A DNA stretch of 64,000 bases from Phycisphaeraceae bacterium (GTDB lineage: Bacteria; Planctomycetota; Phycisphaerae; Phycisphaerales; Phycisphaeraceae), in NCBI GenBank assembly GCA_029260595.1, contig JAJDCY010000023.1:248001-312000 (forward strand), in the 5' to 3' direction. Positions 52,837 through 60,734 of this stretch are shown here, one piece after another. The translations under genes and the position numbers were made by a program. The notes under the pieces were generated by a model. The model made no database searches and was not told the origin of the DNA. It was given only the letters and a program-made list of their open reading frames with translations. Positions within the stretch are counted from its first letter, which is position 1. The number at the start of each line of letters is the position of its first letter.

Positions 52837-53184
52837 ATGTGGCGAATGCAGTGGCAACAGATGCGCGGGTTCGGCTCGGCGGGCCTCCACCGGCGGCCTG
52901 TCGAGGCCTGGGGGCGGACCAACCGGCCGATGCGGGCGGCGTGGGTCGCGCTCGCGGTCGTCCTGATCCTGCCCGTGATCCTGCTGATCTTCGCGGCCAT
53001 TGTCGTGGCCGTGATCGTCTTCACCGTGCTGTCGATGCTCGACGCGCTGGCCGGCGTGGTGCGCCGCGCATGGGCCCAGTTGACCGGCGGAGCGTCCGCG
53101 AGCGGTCACCGCACAAACGGGCCCGGGAGCACGCGTCCGCCCTGGGGTGACGACGGTCGGCGCAACGTCCGCGTGATCCGATAA
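52837..53184 (+). CDS. Small single-span membrane protein
   Basis: A 115-residue protein: amphipathic basic N-terminus (MWRMQWQQMRGF), a long hydrophobic helix at about residues 33-62 (AWVALAVVLILPVILLIFAAIVVAVIVF), then a Gly/Arg-rich basic tail. No family recognised. The start at 52837 is favoured by the TACCCT box seven bases upstream; the longer frame begins at 52717 inside the promoter of the divergent HDOD gene. It lies 120 bases before the MscS channel gene and could be linked to it. Confidence 0.6.
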   Translation: MWRMQWQQMRGFGSAGLHRRPVEAWGRTNRPMRAAWVALAVVLILPVILLIFAAIVVAVIVFTVLSMLDALAGVVRRAWAQLTGGASASGHRTNGPGSTRPPWGDDGRRNVRVIR

Positions 53185-53273
53185 AATCCCCCTCTTGATT
53201 AGTGCTCCATCCACAACGACAACTGCCCTGCCGCGACGCGGCGCGGCATCGCCGCCGTACGGCCTCCCTCCAC

Positions 53274-53279
53274 TATGAT
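53274..53279 (+). promoter_or_regulatory. -10 box (TATGAT) for the MscS gene
   Basis: CCACTATGAT is placed so that transcription should begin near 53286, about 22 bases before the GTG at 53308. The ATG at 53275 falls inside the box and cannot be the start. Confidence 0.4.
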
Positions 53280-53307
53280 TGAATTTCCAAATGCAAATGG
53301 TGTTTCA

Positions 53308-55221
53308 GTGAACCGAAGTGGTGTGAGCCCTCGCGTCCTGCGCTGCTGTTGTGTGGCCCTCACTACGATCGTTTTGACGTGCCTGTTGTCGGTGACAACC
53401 GCCGCTGTGCGCGCGCAGACGCCCACAACCATCCCATCGGCACCGACCGCGAACACACCGCCGCAACGCGTCGTCGTGGCCGCGGAGTCAGTGCCGTCAG
53501 ACCGGTTGGCCAGCCCGCGTGCGACGATGACGGCCTTCCTCACCGCGATCAACGAGGACGACGACACAGCGCACAAGTGGCAGGCCGTTTCGCGCTGCCT
53601 GGACCTGTCGCAGGTCAACGCCGAGCGCAGCCGTGAGCTGGCGACGAAGCTGCTCGGCGTGCTCAATCGGCTGGGCGAGGTCACCCCGCGCACGCTGCCG
53701 GACCGGGCCTGGGTCGAGCTGACGGCGGCAGACTCTTACACCTATTTTCCCCGTGACAAAGTCCACGACTGGGTGATCAATCAGGCCAGCCCGGATGGTA
53801 CGATCACGCTGGCCCGGTCCGACGACGGACGGTGGCGATTCTCAGCGAAAACCGTTGCCCAGATCGACAACCTGTACGACAGCCTGCAGCACCTGCGGAT
53901 CCGCCACGGGGTTGATGAGCGGCAACTCAGTCTGCCGCTGTGGATCGAGAGCCTCGTGCCGCGGTCGCTGAAAACCGGCTACGTCCTCACGCTCAAGTAC
54001 TGGCAGTGGATCGGGCTGTTCCTGATCCTGCTGGTCGGCATGGTGCTCGACCTGACGGTGCGGTTCGTACTGAGGACCATGTCGAACCGGGTCATCGCAC
54101 GCCACCACGCGAGCGCCGATCAAAAAACAATCATCGCAGCCGTGCGGCCGTTGGGCCTGTTGTTCGCGGCATTGCTCTGGCTCGTATTGCTGCGGCTGCT
54201 CGGCCTGCCGGACGGTGCCCTGACGGTGCTCCTGGCCAGCGCCCGCGTATTCGCGATCCTCGTCGGGACATGGTCGGCATGGCGCATCACCGACCTGGTC
54301 GGCGAGGTGCTCGGCTCGAAAGCCGCGAAAACACAGACCAAATTCGACGACGTGCTTGTCCCGCTGATCCGTAAAACGGTCAAGATCTTCATCGCCGTGT
54401 TCGGGCTGATCTACGGAGCCGGGGCGCTGAACATCCCGGTCATGCCGATGCTCACCAGCCTGGGGATCGGCGGGCTGGCCTTCGCCTTCGCGGCCAAGGA
54501 CACGGTCGAAAACTTCTTTGGCTCGGTCGCGGTGATCCTCGATCGCCCGTTCGAGGTCGGCGACTGGGTCGTGATGGGTGACGTCGAGGGGACCGTCGAA
54601 GAGGTCGGCTTCCGCTCGACCCGTGTGCGGACCTTCTATAACTCGCAGATGACAGTGCCCAACGCGACGCTGGTCCGCGCGGTGGTCGACAACTACGGCC
54701 GGCGCAAATACCGGAGGGTTAAAACCCACATCGGAATCCAGTACGACACGCCGCCGGACAAAGTCGTCGCCTTCACCGAGGGGATCCGCGAACTGGTCCG
54801 CACCCACCCGTACACCCGCAAAGATTATTTCCAGGTATGGATGCACCAGTTCGGGGCGTCCAGCCTGGACATCCTTGTGTATGTGTTCCACGAGGCCCCG
54901 GACTGGTCGACCGAGCTGCGCGAGCGCGAGCGGCTGTTCCTGGACATCATCCGCCTGGCCGACCGCCTGGGGGTGCAGTTCGCTTTCCCGACCCAGACCG
55001 TACACCTCTACCGCGAAGACCCGCATTCCGAGCATCGACCCGGCGAGTTGCCCGCGCGGGACACCGAATCCTCTGCCCTGTCCTTAGGGGTTCAGACCGC
55101 GCGCGAGCTGACCGGGAATCAGCCTTGGGTGAACCAGCGGCCCGGCCCGGTGGCATATCAGCCGGCACCGGGCACCGAGCCGCCAAAGCACGAGTCGCGT
55201 GGCAGCGCGGGCGAAAGCTAA
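53308..55221 (+). CDS. MscS-family mechanosensitive channel with periplasmic N-terminal domain
   Basis: A 637-residue channel. The GTG at 53308 starts a signal peptide (CCCVALTTIVLTCLLSVTTAAVRAQ). A periplasmic region to about residue 215 follows, then spans near YWQWIGLFLILLVGMVLDL, LGLLFAALLWLVLLRLLGL and VLLASARVFAILVGTWSA. The pore helix and beta domain are classic MscS: LTSLGIGGLAFAFAAKDTVENFFGSV, DRPFEVGDWV, GTVEEVGFRSTRVRTF and VPNATLVRAVVDNYGRR. Such channels open on membrane tension and release solutes during hypo-osmotic shock. The large N-terminal domain makes it a MscK/YbiO-type variant. Confidence 0.92.
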   Translation: MNRSGVSPRVLRCCCVALTTIVLTCLLSVTTAAVRAQTPTTIPSAPTANTPPQRVVVAAESVPSDRLASPRATMTAFLTAINEDDDTAHKWQAVSRCLDLSQVNAERSRELATKLLGVLNRLGEVTPRTLPDRAWVELTAADSYTYFPRDKVHDWVINQASPDGTITLARSDDGRWRFSAKTVAQIDNLYDSLQHLRIRHGVDERQLSLPLWIESLVPRSLKTGYVLTLKYWQWIGLFLILLVGMVLDLTVRFVLRTMSNRVIARHHASADQKTIIAAVRPLGLLFAALLWLVLLRLLGLPDGALTVLLASARVFAILVGTWSAWRITDLVGEVLGSKAAKTQTKFDDVLVPLIRKTVKIFIAVFGLIYGAGALNIPVMPMLTSLGIGGLAFAFAAKDTVENFFGSVAVILDRPFEVGDWVVMGDVEGTVEEVGFRSTRVRTFYNSQMTVPNATLVRAVVDNYGRRKYRRVKTHIGIQYDTPPDKVVAFTEGIRELVRTHPYTRKDYFQVWMHQFGASSLDILVYVFHEAPDWSTELRERERLFLDIIRLADRLGVQFAFPTQTVHLYREDPHSEHRPGELPARDTESSALSLGVQTARELTGNQPWVNQRPGPVAYQPAPGTEPPKHESRGSAGES

Positions 55222-55272
55222 GAGATAAGTCTTTAATTTTCAATTATTTGATTACACTCTCAGGCATCGCCC

Positions 55273-55749
55273 ATGGACATCCACGCCAAACTCTCGAATC
55301 TCGGGCTAACGCTGCCGCCGCCTCCCAAACCCGTCGCGGCATACGCGCCGGCCGTGACCAGCGGGGATCTGATCTTCGTCAGTGGCCAACTGCCGCTGTG
55401 CGACGGGAAACTGACCGCATCCGGGCCGGTGCCGAGCGCCGCTAACCTCCATCAAGCCCAGGCCGCAGCCATGCAGTGTGCCCTCAATGCCCTGGCCATC
55501 GTCGACGCCGAGCTCGGTGGGGATTGGACCCGGTTTGAGGCGGCTGTGCGAATGGCGGTCTATGTCGCGAGTGATAAAGATTTTACAGACCAATCTGTCG
55601 TTGCGGACGGGGCGAGCGAGTTACTGGTGAAATTGCTCGGTGAAGCCGGCAGGCACGCTCGCGCAGCCGTCGGTGTCGCATCGCTGCCCAAGGGGGCGGC
55701 TGTCGAGTTGGAACTGCTGGTGCGCGTCCGGGCGGCGATGGCTTCCTGA
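55273..55749 (+). CDS. RidA family protein (YjgF/YER057c/UK114)
   Basis: RidA proteins deaminate reactive enamine/imine intermediates. The 158 residues show the family core: GDLIFVSGQLPLCDG, the long helix LHQAQAAAMQCALNALAIVDAELGGDW and VRMAVYVAS. The Arg that binds the carboxylate in RidA appears as HARAAVGVASLP, the variant arrangement of the longer YjgF subfamily (normally ArtxxGvxxLP). A strong AT-rich stretch with TACACT at 55253-55258 precedes it. It may be a RidA paralogue with another role. Confidence 0.9.
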   Translation: MDIHAKLSNLGLTLPPPPKPVAAYAPAVTSGDLIFVSGQLPLCDGKLTASGPVPSAANLHQAQAAAMQCALNALAIVDAELGGDWTRFEAAVRMAVYVASDKDFTDQSVVADGASELLVKLLGEAGRHARAAVGVASLPKGAAVELELLVRVRAAMAS

Positions 55750-55981
55750 AATAGCTTCGTGACATCGCCTCGGGACCCGCCGGGCTTGACGGATAAGGCC
55801 TTAGTGGAGAAACTGCTAGGTTGAGTTTCGTGCGGACCCAGTGGCCGCGACGGGCTTGGCCCCCAGCGGCGGTCGAGCCCTAGGATGCGGTCGCCCATCG
55901 CGGCCGCATCCGCAGGCGGTGAGGCAGATCAGAACTTGACTCGGGCCAACCGGGCCCGAGCGAAGAAGGAGCGACGGACCT

Positions 55982-57370
55982 ATGGCGGCACGCATGCGAA
56001 GTGGTGGATCGGGCGCGGCCTACATCGTGGCTGTCACCCTCTTTGGGATCCTGTTCCTGTTCAGCGCGATGCTGGCCATCATCTATATGGCACAGGTCGA
56101 GAAGGCACGGATCGAGGCGACCGAAGCCAAGCAGAGTCTAGCCATTGTGATCAAGTCCAACGAGTTCAGCAGAGCCGACATCACCGAGATGCGACGCAAC
56201 GGCGGCAGTTCCGGGTCGGTCGTGGGGCAACTGCTCACCGAGATCAACGACCTCAAGGGCCTGATTGTCTCCACGGAAGACGCGACGGTCGACACAATCC
56301 TGGCACAGATGAACTCGGCCGGCGTCGACACGGAAAATGGCCAGACGCTGATCAACGCGCTCAATATGTTGCGGGCCGAGCACGAGAGCACCATCGACCT
56401 GGTGTCCAAATACAAGAACGAACTCGAAGCACTGCAAAAGCGAATCCCCGAGATCGAAAAGCGCGTGGCCGTCCAGGCTAGCACATACGACGAAGCGGTC
56501 GACATGCTCGGCCTGGAGTTGGCCGCGTTGCAGAGCGGGTTTGAAGACTTCCAGGCGCAGGTTGACGGGCAGCGATCGACGCTCAAGGAGCAGCTCGACA
56601 CGGTCCGCACGCGGATGCACACCACCGTCACCGAACTCCGTGGTTCGGTCGATCAAAAGGACCAGCAACTGGCTGTGCAAAAGAGCCGGCTCGAGGACCT
56701 CAAGCGCCACTTGACCAAAGCCGGCGCGGGCGGCGGGGCCGATATCACCCGTCAGCCAGACGGGACGGTCACGGCCATCGTGTCGGAAGAAAATCTCGTC
56801 TACATCGATCGCGGCAGCGTGGACCACGTGCAGTTGGGCATGGCGTTCGAGGTGTTCAGCCCGGCCACGGGTGTGCTGGTCGATGAGTTCGGCGAGCTGC
56901 GCGGCAAGGCCACCATCGAGGTGATCGAAACCGACGACACCTCGTCGCTGGCGCGCGTCGTGCGGCGGTCGCGCGGGCCCGGCGTGGATGAGGGCGATCT
57001 GATCGCGAACCTGGTCTACGACCCCGACGCGGTGTTCACGTTCTATGTCTCCGGCGTTTTTGATCTCGATACCACGGGCAAGCCGACAGCGACGGACCGA
57101 CGACGGGTCGAAGCGATGGTCCGCCAGTGGGGCGGGCTGATCGCCGAGCAGCTCACCTACAGCACGGACTTCCTCGTGCTCGGACAGGAGCCGAAGCTAC
57201 CCGACCCCCTGCCGCGCGACGTAATCGACCCGAAACTGATCGAGCAGCACGCCGCGCAGATGCGCCAGTTCAAGAAGTACCAGGAGCTCGTCGGCGAGGC
57301 CAAGGCGCTGTCGATCCCCATCCTCAATCAGAACCGCTTCCTCGCACTGGTTGGGTACTACCAGCGATAG
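55982..57370 (+). CDS. Membrane-anchored coiled-coil protein with a C-terminal BRCT-like domain
   Basis: A 462-residue protein. One N-terminal span at about residues 11-34 (AYIVAVTLFGILFLFSAMLAII), a long coiled coil at about 35-245 (heptads with EIEKRVAVQASTYDEAVDMLGLEL and LKEQLDTVRTRMHTTV), a small beta domain at about 255-345 that recalls proteins tethering flagellar or envelope structures (VDHVQLGMAFEVFSP...GKATIEVIETDD), and residues 354-462 that follow BRCT order: FYVSGVFDL...RRRVEAMVRQWGG, LTYSTDFLVLG, then KYQELVGEAKALSIPILNQNRFLALV. BRCT domains normally bind phosphoproteins or DNA ends in DNA repair, not membranes, so the location is odd. AAGGAG precedes the ATG. Confidence 0.8.
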   Translation: MAARMRSGGSGAAYIVAVTLFGILFLFSAMLAIIYMAQVEKARIEATEAKQSLAIVIKSNEFSRADITEMRRNGGSSGSVVGQLLTEINDLKGLIVSTEDATVDTILAQMNSAGVDTENGQTLINALNMLRAEHESTIDLVSKYKNELEALQKRIPEIEKRVAVQASTYDEAVDMLGLELAALQSGFEDFQAQVDGQRSTLKEQLDTVRTRMHTTVTELRGSVDQKDQQLAVQKSRLEDLKRHLTKAGAGGGADITRQPDGTVTAIVSEENLVYIDRGSVDHVQLGMAFEVFSPATGVLVDEFGELRGKATIEVIETDDTSSLARVVRRSRGPGVDEGDLIANLVYDPDAVFTFYVSGVFDLDTTGKPTATDRRRVEAMVRQWGGLIAEQLTYSTDFLVLGQEPKLPDPLPRDVIDPKLIEQHAAQMRQFKKYQELVGEAKALSIPILNQNRFLALVGYYQR

Positions 57371-57435
57371 ACATCACCGGCTGACCGGCCCGAACACCAC
57401 CGCTTAGATCGGCCCGCCGCCCGATTCGCTTGCCC

Positions 57436-58440
57436 ATGGCCCGTTCCATCTCGACGCCTGTTTTGTGGAGCCAGTACCTCGCCGCGCGTTTCGGGGCGAT
57501 GGCACTGACCACGTTCGATGCCGAGTCGAATCTCCACGCGGCCAAGACGCTCGGCCGGCTGCTTTATCGCTGCGATCGCAGGCACCGTGAGCGCACGCTC
57601 ACGCACCTCCGCCAGGCGTTCCCCCGATTAGACGCCGCCTCGCTGAACAAACTCTCTCAAAAATCCTTCGAGCACCTGGTGCAATTGGCCGTCGAGGTCT
57701 GCCACGTCCCGCGGCTGATCAACCGCGATAGTTGGTCGCGGCACATCCGCATCGGCCCGCTACGCGACGCCGTCGATGTGCTCAACAGCGGTAAGCCGGT
57801 GATCCTCGTGACCGGTCACCTGGGCAATTGGGAAGTCCTCGGATACCTGATGGCTGTGCTGGGATTCGAGGTCGATTCGATCGCACGCCCGCTGAACAAC
57901 CGCCTGATCAACGACTGGTTGCTCGGGATCCGCCAGCGGCGCGGCCAGCGCGTGCTGACCAAGTGGGACGCGTCCGACCGGATGGTCCGTGTGCTCGAGC
58001 GCGGCGGGGCATTGGCGTTCATCGCCGATCAGAACGCAGGCGACAAGGGACTGTTCGTCCCGTTCTTCGGGCGGCTGGCCAGCACATACAAATCGATCGG
58101 GTTATTGGCACTGACCCACAACGCGCCGATCATTTGCGGGTATTCCGGGCGGGTCGACGGCGGGTTCCGCTACGAAGTCGGGATCGGCGATGTGATCCAC
58201 CCTGAAGATTGGGCCGGCCACGAGGACCCGTTGTTCTATATCACCGCGCGGTACATGCGGGCGATTGAGGGGATGATCCGCCTGCGGCCGGAGCAGTACC
58301 TGTGGATGCACCGCCGTTGGAAGAGCCGCCCACGGTACGAGCGGCAAGGCCAACCGATGCCGGCATCCGTCCGCAACAAACTCGAAGGCCTGCCTTGGAT
58401 GACCCCGTCCCATATGGACCGATTGACGGAACCGGCCTAA
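57436..58440 (+). CDS. LpxL/LpxM-type lipid A acyltransferase
   Basis: A 334-residue lysophospholipid-acyltransferase-like enzyme. The HX4(D/E) catalytic motif is His128...Glu133 in TGHLGNWE, the downstream ADQNAGDKGLFVPFFG loop is the LpxL/HtrB signature, and RPEQYLWMHRRWKSRP is the terminal family block. It transfers secondary acyl chains to lipid A precursors on the inner face of the membrane. No N-terminal span is obvious, unlike E. coli LpxL. The ATG at 57436 is preferred over the TTG at 57430. It follows the coiled-coil gene by 65 bases and completes, with lpxK and hldE, an LPS set scattered across the window. Confidence 0.9.
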   Translation: MARSISTPVLWSQYLAARFGAMALTTFDAESNLHAAKTLGRLLYRCDRRHRERTLTHLRQAFPRLDAASLNKLSQKSFEHLVQLAVEVCHVPRLINRDSWSRHIRIGPLRDAVDVLNSGKPVILVTGHLGNWEVLGYLMAVLGFEVDSIARPLNNRLINDWLLGIRQRRGQRVLTKWDASDRMVRVLERGGALAFIADQNAGDKGLFVPFFGRLASTYKSIGLLALTHNAPIICGYSGRVDGGFRYEVGIGDVIHPEDWAGHEDPLFYITARYMRAIEGMIRLRPEQYLWMHRRWKSRPRYERQGQPMPASVRNKLEGLPWMTPSHMDRLTEPA

Positions 58441-58523
58441 GGGGGCTGGGGCGAGGGGTGGCGGCTTGCAAGATTCGCATGCTAAGGGGATATACTCGCT
58501 GGACGCAGGGCCCCGCAGTCGGG

Positions 58524-58529
58524 TATAAT
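58524..58529 (+). promoter_or_regulatory. -10 box (TATAAT) for the orphan response regulator
   Basis: GGGTATAAT with a leader of about 190 bases to the next start. Two stable hairpins lie in that leader. Confidence 0.5.
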
Positions 58530-58722
58530 GCCCTGGAGACTAGAAGGTCGTCCCACCCGTGCCTGGGGCCTGGCAGCAGGCCCCCCCGCTAGGCTGTAAC
58601 AAGACAGACCCCGAAATAGACTGAACCGGGTGCCAAAAGCACCGATATATCCAAGAGGAGAGACGCGCTTGGGGTCCGCAAGGCCGCCAGGGGCGTACGG
58701 CGTAAAAGAAAGGAAGTAAGGA
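58530..58722 (+). other. Structured leader before the orphan response regulator
   Basis: Hairpin GGGGCCTG/CAGGCCCC with a GCAG loop at 58565-58584, and GGTGC/GCACC around CAAAA at 58629-58643. It is not a class I know. It could be a riboswitch, a small RNA or an mRNA stabiliser. No open frame of note. Confidence 0.45.
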
Positions 58723-59127
58723 GTGCTCAACACAATGATTGACCAGACCGCCGAACTGAGGTTAAAAGACAAAAAGATTCTGATTGTCGACGACGACCGC
58801 GAGGTGCTCGACAGCATGGACCTGGCGTTGCAGGCCGAAGGTGCCCTCACGCGGACATGCACGGACGGCAACTCAGCCGTGCGGGTCTGCGAATCCGACC
58901 CGCCGCAACTGGTGGTCCTGGACATGATGCTGCCCAAACGCAGCGGGTTCCTGGTGCTGGAGAAGGTCAAACGGCTTACGTCCCCGCCGCTGGTCGTGAT
59001 GGTGACCGCCAACGAGGGCAAGCGCCACCAGCAGTACGCCGAGGCTCTCGGGGTCGACGGGTATCTGCTCAAGCCGGTGCGGATCGAGCGTCTGATCACG
59101 CTGGCGATGGACCTGCTGGACAAGTAG
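58723..59127 (+). CDS. Orphan single-domain response regulator
   Basis: A 134-residue receiver: KKILIVDDDREVLDSMDLAL (acidic pocket), VVLDMMLPKRSG (phospho-acceptor Asp), VVMVTANEG (Thr switch) and DGYLLKP (Lys). No output domain and no kinase nearby, so it is fed by a kinase elsewhere. The GTG at 58723 has AGGAAG six bases upstream; an ATG at 58735 with AAGGAG is equally possible. It is preceded by a long structured leader. Confidence 0.9.
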   Translation: MLNTMIDQTAELRLKDKKILIVDDDREVLDSMDLALQAEGALTRTCTDGNSAVRVCESDPPQLVVLDMMLPKRSGFLVLEKVKRLTSPPLVVMVTANEGKRHQQYAEALGVDGYLLKPVRIERLITLAMDLLDK

Positions 59128-59219
59128 TCCCTGGTCGACGATACCTTCAATACCGAGGATGGCCGGCACGGAATGACGGTCTGCGGCAATCACCAGCGCC
59201 CGCACCTGGGATAGACACG

Positions 59220-60446
59220 GTGGCACACTTGACCAAGTTCGATCGATCCTACATCCGCTACCTGTTAGCCGTAATGGTTTGCGTCTGGCCCAGCCTCGTT
59301 TGTGCGCGGCAGGTGGTGATCACGACCACCGACGGGCGCGACTTTACCGGAGATCTGGTGCGCGAAGAGCCGCTGGGCGTCACCATCAAGATCTCCGGGA
59401 TCGACGTCTTTCTTGAGCGTGAGAAGATCAGCCAGATCGACTACCCGCTGACGCTCGAGGAGCAGTTCGCCAGCCGACGTGCCGAGCTTGATGAAACCGA
59501 CGTCAACGGGTGGTATTCCTTGGCGTTCTGGCTTTTCGAGAACAAATCGTACGAGTTGGCCCGCCAGGAACTCGATCAGCTTCTCAAGCACCACCCCAAC
59601 GACGCGCGGGTATCGCGCCTGAGCAACATCGTCGACGCCCGCATCAAACTGCTCAATAAACCCAAGGAAGCCCTGCCCGACAGCGGATCACCCGACCGCC
59701 CCCCCAGCACGCTCGGCTCAGCCGCCAACCCGCAGCCGCGCGTCCAGGACGCCCGCTGGCTGACCAAAGATCAAATCAACATGATCAAGGTCTGGGAGAT
59801 CAGTTTGTCTGAGAAGCCTAACGTGATTGTGCCGCGTGAGGTGATCCACGAGCTGTTCGAGCGGTACCGGGGCGATGAGCGTGTTCCAAAGGGTAAAAAG
59901 GCTCAGAGCGACTTTATCAGCATGCCGGGTTACCAGCAGTTGGAGAAGATGTTCGAGATCACCGCCCGCGAGTTTTACTCACAGGTGCGGATCAAGGGCA
60001 ACCCGCCGGCGTTGCGGGAGTTTCGCTCGAAAATCCATCAACGGTATGTACTTAACTACTGCGCCACGAGCCGATGCCACGGGGGGGGGCAGGTGGCTGG
60101 GCCGAGTCTGATCCGGTCGCAGCCGGCCAGCGAGCAGACGGTTTACACCAACTTTTTCATCCTGCACTCCGGGGATGCGGCTGCGGGGCGGTTAATCGAC
60201 CGCCACGACCCGCATCGGTCGTTGCTGATCCAGTACGGGCTGCCTACGGCTGACGCCCTTGCGTCTCACCCGGACGTGCCGGGTTGGCGGGCGACGTTCT
60301 CGGACAAGCAGGACAAGCGTTTGCTAGCGATCGAGGCCTGGATCGCGAGCCTGTACCCTGATCCGGACTACCAGATCTCCTACGGTTCGCCCTCCGGGCC
60401 GAGCGATATCCCGCCGCGCGATCAATCCACCAGCCGTGGTCCCTAG
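59220..60446 (+). CDS. Exported protein with TPR-like part and CX4CH heme-like motif
   Basis: A 408-residue protein with a signal peptide (YIRYLLAVMVCVWPSLVCA). Residues about 30-80 form a small beta domain (VITTTDGRDFTGDLV) and 85-150 a TPR-like helical pair (WYSLAFWLFENKSYELARQELDQLLKHHP). Residues 190-300 hold a helical domain ending in NYCATSRCHGG, a CX4CH motif (Cys281, Cys286, His287) resembling a c-type heme site with one extra residue. An iron-sulfur or zinc role is also possible. The GTG at 59220 is the best start. The codons after the His are three GGG in a row, part of a nine-G tract. No partner cytochrome is nearby. Confidence 0.75.
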   Translation: MAHLTKFDRSYIRYLLAVMVCVWPSLVCARQVVITTTDGRDFTGDLVREEPLGVTIKISGIDVFLEREKISQIDYPLTLEEQFASRRAELDETDVNGWYSLAFWLFENKSYELARQELDQLLKHHPNDARVSRLSNIVDARIKLLNKPKEALPDSGSPDRPPSTLGSAANPQPRVQDARWLTKDQINMIKVWEISLSEKPNVIVPREVIHELFERYRGDERVPKGKKAQSDFISMPGYQQLEKMFEITAREFYSQVRIKGNPPALREFRSKIHQRYVLNYCATSRCHGGGQVAGPSLIRSQPASEQTVYTNFFILHSGDAAAGRLIDRHDPHRSLLIQYGLPTADALASHPDVPGWRATFSDKQDKRLLAIEAWIASLYPDPDYQISYGSPSGPSDIPPRDQSTSRGP

Positions 60447-60553
60447 GCCCCTAGGGCTGAGCAGGCGATTCTGAGCCCGGGCCGCCCGTGTTAAGGCCGA
60501 ACCTGAGCCTTCTGGTGGACCGGCGGCTGCTTTCACTTATCACCGAAAACTGC

Positions 60554-60559
60554 TATTCT
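60554..60559 (+). promoter_or_regulatory. -10 box (TATTCT) for the lipoprotein genes
   Basis: TGCTATTCT lies 176 bases before the GTG at 60735. It is the only visible promoter-like box in this 288-base gap. Confidence 0.3.
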
Positions 60560-60734
60560 TGCAGGGTTACTACCCGAGTGTCGACCGCTGTTTGTGCAGG
60601 GGTTGAGTGTGCTGCCGCCCGATGTGTGGGCCAGGCCAGGCGACGGATCGGCCCCGATTGAGGCGGGCTGAGAGGCTGGTGGCACCGGCTCGCCTGAGCG
60701 GATCGCTTGACCGGATCGCTTGAAAGGAAACGAC

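Noticed and set aside
53842..55035. Minus-strand open frame of 397 codons
   Set aside because: Antisense to the MscS gene, dominated by His/Asp/Gln/Arg, with no fold or initiation signal.
58530..58722. Leader read as a TPP or cyclic di-GMP riboswitch
   Set aside because: The conserved core sequences of those classes are missing; only generic hairpins are present.
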